NCBI GenBank assembly: GCA_026686845.1
Contig: JAIVEN010000021.1
Span: forward strand, 17,378,001 to 17,442,000
DNA: 64,000 bases
Source of the DNA: Adenanthera pavonina
Taxonomy: Eukaryota > Streptophyta > Magnoliopsida > Fabales > Fabaceae
Reading direction: 5' to 3'
Under the pieces are notes generated by a model that was given only the letters and a program-made list of their open reading frames with translations, was not told where the DNA came from and ran no database searches. The position numbers were made by a program, and so were the translations under genes. Positions 12,679-22,796 of the stretch are shown one piece after another (position 1 is the stretch's first letter; every line of letters begins with the position of its first letter).

Positions 12679-14312
12679 TGTTAGCAAGGCTGACTTCCCA
12701 AGAGGGGGGGTGAATTGGGAAGATTGAAATTTTTCTGCACAAAATGAAATGGGTGAAGATAGCACAGTGTAAGGGAAGCAACGTATAAAACAGAGCAAGC
12801 TAAAAAGTAAAGATAAGGAGAAGAAGACTCAGTGATTTATCCTGGTTCGGTCTATCCACTTGACCTACGTCCAGTCCCCATGACAACTCTTGAGATTTAT
12901 CCACTATACAGCAAGAATTCAACGGGCTTCTTGCTAATGCCACAGTACACGAGTATGCTCTGTTTCTGGAGCTTTCTCACTCTCTCTAAGCACTTATACA
13001 ATGTGCTTCCCAATCCCCTTGTGATTTCCCCTCACAAGTAAATCTATCTTCCAGATGAAGAGTAGATTGTTTACAATGATATAACTCTCTTGAATAGAGT
13101 AGATATGAAGGTTAAAGTATAGATATTGAAGCTACAGGGTAAAAGCTCTTGAGGACAAGTTTTGACAGAAATTTGGTATATACAAGTTGGATTTGTTACC
13201 TACAACTTCAAATGATGTTATATTTATAGTTTTAGGTCTCAAATGTCCGTTAGAGACAAAATCTATCCGTTGGGAAAGTTATCCAATGGTTACTCTGAAA
13301 AACTATCCATTAACCAACCGCATTTAATGCTTCTGACATACTGAAATTCGAATTTTGGTTGGTCAATAGACGAATTTTGAAGAAACCGAAGGTTAAAGCT
13401 TTCAACGTTACAGCACGAAGTTTGTCTGTTCATGAAGTGAAATTCGAATTTTGAAACTTACAAAACATTTTCACAATGTGACATACGAATTTTCAAGAAG
13501 AAAGTTTTTCGGTTAAGTGTGAACAGTGTTTTTAATTTTCTACAGTGCCTTCGAAATTCGAATTTTGGAAGCCCAAAATTCGTCTGTCCATTGAACGTTC
13601 AAAGAGGCACAGTTGATTACTTTCTTCGAAATTCAAATTTTGAAAGGGTGAAATTCGTCTGTCAGAGAGACTCTTTTCAGACTAGCTTCAACATTCGAAT
13701 GTTACAAGACTTGTCATTCGTATGTCAGTGTTTCATTTCAACAGACTTAAAAACATAGCTACTGAAATTCGAATTTTAATGTTCAAACTTCGTCTGACAG
13801 AAAGCAGTTTTGAAACTTAAATTATTCTTGATCTCAGATAAACTTTAACATTGTTTCAGACGAATTTCTTTAGACGAATTTTGAAGATGTGAAGTTCGTC
13901 TGTCACTAAGAGGCTTCTTTCAGACTTGGATGAAAATTCAAATTTTGGAGAATCAAAATTCGTCTGACAGAGAGACATCTCTTTAGACTTATTCGATTTT
14001 AGCTCGAAATTCGAATTTCCAAAGGTGAAGTTCAAATTTCCAACATGATAGTTCAGTTTAAACTTTCAAACTTCGTCTGTTTGTGGGTATTTTTCAAATA
14101 AGTCAAGATTTAACACAAAATCAAGGTTTGAAAACATCTTTTTCTCAAATCAAAATCTTTTACCCAATCACAACTAAAACTAAAGATCCTACAAAAGATC
14201 TAACAGCAAATACTCAGAAAATCTTCACTTGAAACAACTTTGATCTCCTTTGATATCTTCAATCCGAGCTCTTGAGTGTTGGTTTGGAATCATCAAAACT
14301 CTTGATTCAACA
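12679..14312 (-). repeat. 3-prime LTR of Sirevirus element 2
   Basis: 1,634 bp, reading TGTTAGCAAGGC at its left edge and TTGATTCAACA at its right. It lacks about 220 bp present in the partner LTR, at the position (about 13,860-13,880) where the partner has a tandemly duplicated block. A TATA box (CTATAAATATAAC on the minus strand) lies at about 13,210-13,230. The LTR is rich in the AAATTCGAATTTT and TTCGTCTGTC motifs. Confidence 0.96.
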
Positions 14313-14400
14313 TTCTCCCCCTTTTTGATGATGACAAAACAACTCACAAACTGGATTAGTACTTGGGTTTGCTTTCACAAGCTCCCCCTCAACATATGCA
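14313..14400 (-). promoter_or_regulatory. Polypurine tracts of element 2
   Basis: On the minus strand AAAAAGGGGGAGAAT directly abuts the 3-prime LTR (about 14,313-14,326). A second tract, GTTGAGGGGGAGC, lies at about 14,382-14,394. A third AAAAAGGGGGAGAAG is inside the env-like ORF near 14,696-14,710. The layout matches that of element 1. Confidence 0.8.
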
Positions 14401-14597
14401 TAAGATATTATATCCAACAGATTAAGTGAAGAGATTCAAGGTACAAAACATTGCAACTAAGAAGTTCATTCATTCAATCAATGGTTGCAATACATACTTC
14501 AATCAAAGATCAGTTCTCAAAACATCAAACAAACAAATACAATCAAACAACTAAAATAAGATACAACAAGAAGATTCAGCCTAGGATCTAAAAACAA

Positions 14598-16806
14598 TCA
14601 CTTCTTCTTTGGCTTAGACTTCTTGATGTACGTCTTTCCTTTTCCAGATGGCTCAGCAGATTTTCCAGCTTGCTTAGTCCCAGTTTGCTTTATCTTCTCC
14701 CCCTTTTTGGCATCATCAGAAAGCCCAACAAAGTCCATTGGAGGAGGAATCTGAGAGATAGGAACAGCATGAAGAGGGACAGGAGCAAAGGAATCTCTGG
14801 CTGAACTAGTGCAGGGGGCTCAGCAGGCTCAGGACTAGGTTCTTCATCACCATCATCATCAGAGACCTCAAGCAGCTCTTGCATTTCCTGCCTGGAAAGA
14901 GCTAGTCGTGCTCTCTGTTCCTCTGATAGCCCATAAACAGCAAGAGGATGAGAGGCTGGTTCAGCAGGAGAAAACATTTCTTCAAGCCTTCTCCTTTGAG
15001 CTTGCAGTAGAGCATTGTGAGCAATGGCAAGATAATCAACAACAGGTACAATGCTCCTTTCCTCACTGCTTGCTTCTCCTGGCATAGAAGAGGTTGAAAT
15101 GGCTGCAACCAGTCTTTCAACTTGCTCTGATTCTTGAATGGATAGAATTGAATCCGAAGCATCTTCTTGCATAGGCTCAAGAGGGCTTGTTTGCTGAAGT
15201 CCTTCTTCTTCCAATCCATAGTCCAGGGGTGGACCAGGACTTGGTGTCCTCATTGCACCAGCACCATCTGTATCATCATCATGGTCAGAGGAGGCAATCT
15301 TGAAGGGGCTTGGAGGCTCAAGAGTTGGAGACAGAGTGGGCTCAGGGATACCAAGCTGTGGTGGAGCTGAAGTGGTAGGAATTGCATTTCTTATTTCTTC
15401 ATAAGCATCAGCCACCACTTTCATATTTACAGCCAACTGATGGATCTGATCTTGCAGGTGAGCAAATTTGACATTTTGCTCATCCCGAACGCTGAGAATG
15501 AGTGTTGACAAACTGTCAAACAACTCAGTGATCTTTGTAGGCTTGGCCTGTGAGGAGGGAGTGGAAGGAGGATGAGTAGGCCTGGAGGGAGATGGAATTG
15601 GCTGAGAAGGCTGAGGTACAGATATGCCAGGGGCCTCAGAAGTGCCTTCTTGTTGGAGGGAAGCATCAGCAGCAAAAAACAAATCTTCAGATTTCCCTGC
15701 TCCCTTTCCAACCCATCTTCCTTCATCTCTTTCAATACCCATCCTTTGCAGTTCCTCTTCTTTGAATGCCTCTGTGAGTTTCCCTTTCCCCTTTTCAATG
15801 TGTTGAATCCTAGCATACTGCAGGATTCTTGAGATAATTGCTGCATAGGGGAGTGTGGAATCCTTCCTCTGATCCCTTGCCTTTATCATTCGCTGGAGGA
15901 TGATATAACCCAAATTAATCAGCTTCCCACGTATGATAGCAGTCATCACATAAGCCTCTGCCCTTGTTATCAAATTGAAGCTGCCACCCTTGTTGAATAT
16001 GATCCTGGACACTATGTAGTGCAGGATCCTTACTTGTACACTTAGGTCTGTGGGCTTCAACAGATTTATCGTTGGCCTGTTCTCCCTTCTCCTGAATAGG
16101 GTGTCCAAGATGGTGCTCTCCTTATAGTTCAGGAAGGGTCCACCTTCTTATCAGCTGTACTTGCCTCATCCATATATCCAGAGGCTGTGATGTCAACTTT
16201 CAGCCCATCTTATCCTGGGATTTCCAGCACCTCATTAAAGGTTTCATCAGCAAGCCAAATAGTCCTTGATCTCAAGTTGACCTCTCATTTCATTTTCTTG
16301 CTGTTGTATTGAAGAGAGGCATATCAAGTCTTCACTACCTCATCATCATATTTTTTAGCAATTTTCAACAGATTTTTATATCTTATCAACCATATTACAG
16401 CATCAAAGTTGTTGGATATCAAAAATTGTTCCACATTTACACAGTGAGGCTTGATTACCTTTTTGTTGTAAAACTTGGTAGAGTACTCTTCTTGAATCTC
16501 AGGAGTACTCCACAGTGGCAGTGTAGTCATTTCATACTCTCCAGATTCAGTACTGGAAGAAGCAGAAGAAGCAACAACAGGGACAGATGGAACTGGAAAC
16601 GAAGGTTCTGCAGTTTTCGGTGAGGAGGGTCCTGCTTTCTGTGAATCTGCCTTGGATGATGATTTTGGGCGTTTGGAAGGAGTTGCCTTACTGGATTCAG
16701 CCTTTCTCTTGGATTTCTCTCCTTCCTTTGAGGCATATTGTGACTTAACATTCCTCTTTGGTCGGGCCTCAGCTTTTCCTGCTCCAGGATTTTTGACTCT
16801 CGCCAT
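14598..16806 (-). pseudogene. Sirevirus envelope-like ORF, interrupted
   Basis: This extra ORF follows pol. The N-terminal part (16,324-16,806, 160 codons) starts MARVKNPGAGKAEARPKR and is Lys/Ser-rich, then runs into a conserved globular block. The reading frame is broken between about 16,324 and 16,108, then continues as a 472-codon frame (14,690-16,108): helical core, Pro/Ser-rich linker, acidic C-terminal half with heptad-like stretches. Near 14,800 the frame changes again, replacing the Lys-rich end (still visible in another frame down to about 14,598) with a short hydrophobic tail. The core looks like the plant transposon-protein family of Sirevirus/Athila extra ORFs. That hydrophobic tail should not be read as a membrane anchor, because it results from the frame change. 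Confidence 0.82.
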
Positions 16807-17803
16807 TTCTTGGATGAATGATGCTGAATGTGGCTTAGAATTGGTTTATAGGATGCGAAAGGAAGTTTAAATGGTGAAGAATGACGGTTTTTGGACAGAA
16901 GTTAAGAGGATTGAAGAGAGGATCAAAACAGACTCAGAGGAGTTACAAATAGGGTTACGTCTGTTCATTGGAAAACTGTCGAATTTAACATATGTAACCG
17001 TCTGACAGACAAATTTTGAGGGGTCAAAATTCAAACTTCGGGTAGTTACAAGTTAAACCGTTCAGCAAAGCTTACTGACAGACGAATTTTCATCCTGAAA
17101 GTTCATCTGACAGTGGCTTGGAACAAGTAATACAAACACAACAGACGAATTTTGTTCCAACAAAGTTCGAATGTTAATGAGCAAACAGCAAGCAACAAAC
17201 AAAACAACAATCAACAGACGAATTAAGCATGCAGAACTTCATCTTTCAAGCATTCAATCAAGAAGAACATGATTCAACAGACAAATTTTGAACTGAAAAC
17301 TCACATTTTTCAACTTTTGTAAAGGTTGTCCAACATTCGTATTTTAAGAAGTAATAATTTGTACAACAGTGATGGACAAACATAACTTTGAAATTTTTGT
17401 TTTTCAAAATTCGAACTTCAAAGATCCAACAGATGAATTTCGAGGCATCACCGAGAACTGTTCCAAGGCTAATAGGCCGAAGTTCGTCTGTTGGTCAACT
17501 AAAATTCGAATGTTGACCATGTTGACTAGTTCAAAAACACAGTTTATGAGGCAAAATATGTCTAACACTCATTAAAATACGAATTTCATCTTATAAAAAC
17601 TTACAGAATGGATCCAGAACTTAGAATTTTCATCATTTACTTCACTTTCTGGTTGTTCCATTCTGATGTGCTCCAATCTTCAAGTTTATTGCCATTGAAT
17701 CTTGTGAGGAGCACCTGCAGCTTGAATTAAACATACTCCGATGCTAAAGTTAGAATTAATCTTAAAGTTGAAACCTTTGAAAACAAGATTGCACAAGAAT
17801 AAC
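16807..17803 (-). other. Motif-rich non-coding spacer between pol and env-like ORF
   Basis: No coding capacity. It contains repeated CAGACGAA/TTCGTCTG and TTCGAA-centred motifs, for example near 17,088, 17,144, 17,167, 17,217, 17,482 and 17,505. These are the same short motifs that are arrayed in the LTRs, although this spacer is internal to the element. Confidence 0.7.
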
Positions 17804-20800
17804 TTACAGTTCACTGGGATTTACCATACCTAGTTCTCTTCTTATTTTGCAATGCCTATCTTCTGATAGAGGCTTTGTGAGTATGTCAGGAACTTGATTC
17901 TCTGTTGGGATGTATTCCAATCTAACTTCTCCTTTCAGAACATTATCCCTTGTGAAGTGGTGCCTAACTTCAATATGTTTTGCCCTTGAATGCATGACAG
18001 GATTCTTGGTGATATTTATGGCACTTTGGTTGTCACACATGATTGGTATCTCTTTCATTTTAACCTCAAGATCTTCAAGCTGCTGCTTCATCCAGATGAC
18101 TTGGGCACAACAGCTTCTAGCGGCAACATACTCAGCTTCTGCAGTAGATAGGGCCACACTGTTTTGCTTTTTGCTGAACCATGAAACCAGGGATCCTCCA
18201 AGAAACTGACAAGTTCCACTTGTGCTTTTTCTGTCAGTTTTGGATCCTGCAAAATCAGCATCAGTGTATCCTTTGAGATCTTCTCCATTGCCCTTTGGAT
18301 ACCAGAGACCCATCTGTGATGTTCCAATAAGATATTTGAAAATTCTCTTCACAGCTGTTGTATAGGTTTCCTTGGGACATGATTGGAACCTGGCACACAT
18401 ACAGACACTGAACATAATGTCAGGTCTGTTGGCAGTTAAGTACAGCAGGGATCCAATCATTCTCCTGTACTGAGTAATGTCAAACATCTTCCCATTCTCA
18501 TCCATGTCCAGTTTGGTTGCAGTAGCCATAGGTGTTCCCATTGGCTTGGCATTCTCCATTCCAAACTTCTTTAGCAGCTCCTTTAGATACTTGGATTGAC
18601 TGAGAAAGATACCATCATCAAGCTGTCTGATTTGCAGTCCAAGGAAGAAGTTAAGTTCACCCATCATGGACATCTCGAATTCTCCCTGCATTAACTCAGA
18701 AAATTTCTTGCAAAGAGTTTCATTAGTAGCACCGAAAATAATATCATCAACATAGATTTGAACAATTAGTAAATCTTTATTTTCTTTCTTAGTGAATAAA
18801 GTTGTCAACTTTGCCTCTATTGAACCCCTTTTCAATTAGAAAATTGCTCAGTCTCTCATACCATGCTCTAGGGGCTTGTTTTAAACCATAAAGAGCCTTC
18901 TTCAGTTTATAAACATGGTTTGGTTTAGTAGAATCCTCAAAACCTGGAGGTTGATCTACATAAACCTCTTCCATGATATATCCATTTAGAAAGGCACTCT
19001 TTATATCCATTTGATATAGTAAAATGTTTTTCATGCATGCATATGCTAGCAGTATTCTTATAGCTTCTAATCTAGCTACTAGTGCAAAGGTTTCTTCAAA
19101 ATTAATACCTTCTTCCTGATTATATCCTTTAGCAACCAATCTAGCTTTGTTTCTTATTATCATTCCAGATTCATCAAGTTTATTTCTGAAAACCCATTTG
19201 GTACCAATAACAGGATGATTTTTGGGCCTAGGCACTAAATTCCAAACTTGATTTCTTTCAAACTGATTTAGTTCGTCTTGCATAGCTAAAATCCAGTATT
19301 CATCAGTTAAGGCTTCTTCAACACATTTGGGTTCAATTTGAGAAATGAAAGCGCAGTTGAGCATTTGATCCCTTAACTGTTTTCTGGTTTTGACTCTCTC
19401 TTGAACATTCCCTATTACTTGATCAACAGGATGATTCATTTGATATCTCCAAGCTCTAGGGAGTTCTTGAGATGTTTCTTCATTAATTTCTTCATCAAAC
19501 TCTTGCTCCTGGATATCTTCCTCTGTGTTAACAGATTCAGATATTTTTGGAGGTTCAGTTTTACTTTTATCAGAAATGCCCAGTTTTTCAAAGTTAAAAG
19601 CAAGATCATCCTCATTGGTAACATGTTTTGAAACAGTTTCATTTTCAATGAAAATCACATGCACAGATTCTTCTACCACATTTGATCTTTTATTATAAGC
19701 TCTATATGCCTTACTCCTACTAGAATAGCCCAGAAATATACCTTCATCGGATTTGGCATCAAACTTACCCAGATTTTCTTTCCCATTGTTGTGAATGAAG
19801 CATTTGCATCCGAACACATGGAGATGGGACAGATTTGGCTTTCTTCCCTTGTAAAGCTCATATGGAGTCTTCCCAAGGATTGGTCTGATGTAGGCTCTGT
19901 TTATGATGTAGCTTGCTGTATTTACTGCATCAGCCCAAAACACTTGAGAGAGTTCCTTCTCATTCAGCATAGCTCTGGCCATCTCTCCAATGGTTCTATT
20001 CTTCCTCTCTACTACCCCATTCTGTTGAGGAGTCCTTGGAGCTGAGAAGTTGTGATCAATCCCATGCTCATTGCAGTACTCCAGGAAGTATGCATTTTCA
20101 AACTCTCCTCCATGGTCTGACCTGATTGACACAATAGAAATACCTTTCTCATTTTGCACTTTCTTAGCTAAGGTTACAAATGCATCAAAGGTATCACTTT
20201 TAGAGGAAAGAAATAATGTCCAAGTGAATCTAGAATAGTCATCTACAATTACAAGCACATACAGGTTACCACCAAGACTTTTCACCCTAGATGGTCCAAT
20301 TAAGTCCATATGCAGCAATTCAAGTGGTCTAGTTGTGGTAACTATATTTTTAGATTTAAAAGATGATTTAGTTTGTTTCCCTCTTAAGCATGCGTCACAT
20401 TCTTTGTCTTTCTCAAAAGATATTTTTGGCAGGCCAGTTACTAGCTCATTTTTAACCAGTTTAGACAATTGATTCATGTTAACATGAGCTAATCTCCTAT
20501 GCCACAACCAACTATCATTATCCTGACAAATTAAACATACAGAATCAAAGGGAGGAAGTTCATCAAGGTCAATAGTATAACAGTTACCATACCTTTGAGC
20601 TTTGAGGATTACTTTGTGATCACTTTTTCTGATGACCAGGCAAAACTTTGAGTCAAATAGCACCCAGTTTCCTCTGTCACAGGTCTGACTTACGCTCAGC
20701 AAATTGTGGTTGAGGCCAATTACAAACAGCACCTCTTCAATGGATGTTTCTGGATTTTTCCCCACAATGCCAATGCCAACAATTTTGTCATATTGATCAC

Positions 20801-20891
20801 CTCCAAAGGTCACCTTTCCTCCTTTCTTGTCTTTAAGGGTGATGAACTTCTCCTTATCTCCAGTCATGTGGCTTGAGCAGGCACTGTCCAT
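17804..20891 (-). pseudogene. Sirevirus pol with one frameshift in RT
   Basis: The first frame (18,789-20,891, 700 codons) starts at the protease motif DSAC. It carries a GAG-pre-integrase zinc site (H131, H136, C165, C168) and an integrase triad D196, D259, E295 with the D(35)E spacing. The RT N-terminal half follows, with KWVFRNK, LVAKGYNQE and the first catalytic Asp in YQMDIKSAF. The second frame (17,804-18,835) holds RT motif YVDD (18,743-18,754), the RT thumb and RNase H (GYTDADFAGS, STAEAEY, NQSAI) to the natural pol end. Similarity passes from one frame to the other near 18,805-18,820, consistent with a small deletion just upstream of YVDD. No other break is seen in this pol. Confidence 0.93.
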
Positions 20892-20941
20892 ATACCATTT
20901 GTTGTTCTTCTTAGCTTTGAGACAGACCTACAAAACAATGT

Positions 20942-21259
20942 TTATGTTTTCTTTTTAGGTACCCAAATTTGCTTGGGTCCTTTTTGGTCAGTTGATTTTT
21001 CCCTAGATGCAGATGCAACTTTGGGAACCCATTTAACTTTCCTGCCAAGTCCATTTTTCTTCAATGCACAAGAACTGGAAATATGTCCCTTTTTGTTACA
21101 GAAATGACAGGTAATAAAGGGACTGCTAGATTGAGTGGCAGGAAGAAAACAATGCAGATAATACTTTTGTCTTGCATGCTTTGGTTGATTATATGTTTCA
21201 ATGCAAGATGACATATGATCTTTCTTTCTGTTACTCTCAACATGCACAAAATGTCTCAT
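20942..21259 (-). CDS. Sirevirus gag C-terminal segment with second zinc knuckle
   Basis: A 105-codon frame in phase with the upstream gag but separated from it by a TAA at 21,290-21,292. It contains CHFCNKKGHISSSC, which matches the CX2CX4HX4C knuckle, and ends in a Lys-rich tail (IWVPKKKT). Element 1 has the equivalent, decayed segment (about 4,107-4,447). It is probably the C-terminal portion of a longer gag, or the gag-pol linker of the polyprotein. After its stop the sequence passes an acceptor-like TTTTGTAG and enters the pol frame. Confidence 0.7.
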   Translation of the reverse strand: MRHFVHVESNRKKDHMSSCIETYNQPKHARQKYYLHCFLPATQSSSPFITCHFCNKKGHISSSCALKKNGLGRKVKWVPKVASASREKSTDQKGPKQIWVPKKKT

Positions 21260-21289
21260 GTATGCATTCTGGTTTTTCTTCCTAATCTT

Positions 21290-22741
21290 TTACTTGACAG
21301 CACATGGATCATAGCCAAGACCAGCTTTTCCTTGTGATATTCTTTGGCTCCCCATCAAGGCAAACAACATATCTTTACCTCTAGTGAGCCTAGACATGCT
21401 TTTAACTAAATAATCATTAGTTTGCTTAAGTTTAGTGCATGAAGTGCAGCAAACAGATTCAGTAGTAGGTAAAGAGGTAATTTCAGAAACTATGCTTTGA
21501 GATTCCAGCTTATTTATCTTTTTCTTTGCCAATTTCAGTTCTTTAGCAACTTTAATGAATTCATCATGAAGCTCATGAAATGCATCCAGTAACTCAGAAT
21601 AGGAAGGTTCAGATTCATATACCTCTTCCTCCTGATCAGTGCTGCATGAGGGTTCGGCTTCTTCAGAAGTAAGTGCCATCAGGCAGATATTGGCAATCTC
21701 ATCCTCATCCTCTTCCTCCTCATCTGAGCTGTTGCCCCATATTGATGAGATGTAGGCTTTCTTCTTCTTCCCTTTGTCAGCAGCTTTCTTATCCTTTTCT
21801 TGCTTTTTGAGGAATCGAGGACAATCCCATTTGATGTGTCCCTGCTTCTTGCATTCATAGCAAGTCACAGGCTCTTTTCCCTCTCTCTTGCTTTCACCAG
21901 CTGCTCCCTTCTTGAAGAATTTCTTGTTCTTCTTCTTGTTGTAGAATCTTCCAAATTTTTTGACCATTATAGTCAGAGTTTCTTCATCTAGCTCATCTCC
22001 TTCGTCAGATTCTTCTTCCTTTTCATCAGCAGCTTTGAGGGCAAGGCCTTTCTTCTTTTTGACTAGCCCAGCTTCCCTGAGAGCTTTGATTTTTCCTTCA
22101 TACTCCTCAAGGCTACCAAAGAGAGCTGTGACAGAGGCCATTGATTCTCCTCTGGCTTCCTCTATTGCTGTCACCTTGGGCTGCCATTCCAGAGGGAGAG
22201 CTCTGAGAATCTTTCTTACTTTCTCAGATTGATTGTATTCCTTTCCCAGGCTCTTCAGCTGATTCACAATGAGAGTAAACCTCTTTTGGAGCTCCTTTAC
22301 AGTTTCTCCTTCAGCCATTCTGAAGCTTTCATACTTTCCAATGCACGTGTGCAGTCTGTTCTCCCTGACTCCAGATGTTCCTTCATGTGCAATCTGCAGA
22401 GTATCCCACATTCCTTTTGCAGTGGTGCATTGCGAGACCCTGTAGAATTCATCCTGGTTCAGGGCACTGACTAAACAATGCTTTGCTTTGAAATTCAGTA
22501 GGACTCTCCTTCTGTCTTCATCATTCCACTCTTCTTCCAGCTTCTCTTTGTGTCTTCCATCTTTAGTTAGAGCCATTGGGACGAAATCTCCTTTTTCAAT
22601 GACTGACCAGATGTCAAGATCAATTGATTGTAGGTAGATCTGCATCCTCATCTTCCAGTACGCATAATGCTCTCCACTGAAACCTGGTGGTCTGTTAGTG
22701 TTATTCCCTTCAGGAAGTATACTCTCTCCAAAGCCAGCCAT
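21290..22741 (-). CDS. Sirevirus gag (capsid and nucleocapsid)
   Basis: 483 codons. I chose the Met at 22,741 (MAGFGESILPEGNN), because the frame upstream of it overlaps the primer site. The first half is a copia-type gag domain (YWKMRMQIYLQ, then the RRVLLNFKAKHCL block and LQKRF, LPLEWQPKV). The CX2CX4HX4C knuckle CYECKKQGHIKWDC lies near two thirds of the length. A strongly acidic segment (SSDEEEEDEDE) and a coiled-coil-like Lys/Leu-rich stretch follow. It would package element RNA in cytoplasmic particles. It appears intact to its TAA, but whether that stop is ancestral or a mutation is unclear. Confidence 0.9.
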   Translation of the reverse strand: MAGFGESILPEGNNTNRPPGFSGEHYAYWKMRMQIYLQSIDLDIWSVIEKGDFVPMALTKDGRHKEKLEEEWNDEDRRRVLLNFKAKHCLVSALNQDEFYRVSQCTTAKGMWDTLQIAHEGTSGVRENRLHTCIGKYESFRMAEGETVKELQKRFTLIVNQLKSLGKEYNQSEKVRKILRALPLEWQPKVTAIEEARGESMASVTALFGSLEEYEGKIKALREAGLVKKKKGLALKAADEKEEESDEGDELDEETLTIMVKKFGRFYNKKKNKKFFKKGAAGESKREGKEPVTCYECKKQGHIKWDCPRFLKKQEKDKKAADKGKKKKAYISSIWGNSSDEEEEDEDEIANICLMALTSEEAEPSCSTDQEEEVYESEPSYSELLDAFHELHDEFIKVAKELKLAKKKINKLESQSIVSEITSLPTTESVCCTSCTKLKQTNDYLVKSMSRLTRGKDMLFALMGSQRISQGKAGLGYDPCAVK

Positions 22742-22782
22742 CTTTGTTCCCAGACTGTAAAATCCTTTGAATGGGAATCCGG

Positions 22783-22794
22783 GCTCTGATACCA
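22783..22794 (-). other. Primer binding site of element 2
   Basis: The minus-strand reading TGGTATCAGAGC is separated from the 5-prime LTR by two bases and is complementary to the plant initiator methionine tRNA 3-prime end. Confidence 0.93.
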
Positions 22795-22796
22795 CT

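Noticed and set aside
14690..14800. Hydrophobic C-terminal tail of the env-like ORF as a membrane anchor
   Set aside because: The tail lies after a frame change. The original frame, visible in parallel, is Lys-rich and not hydrophobic, so the tail is an artefact of mutation.
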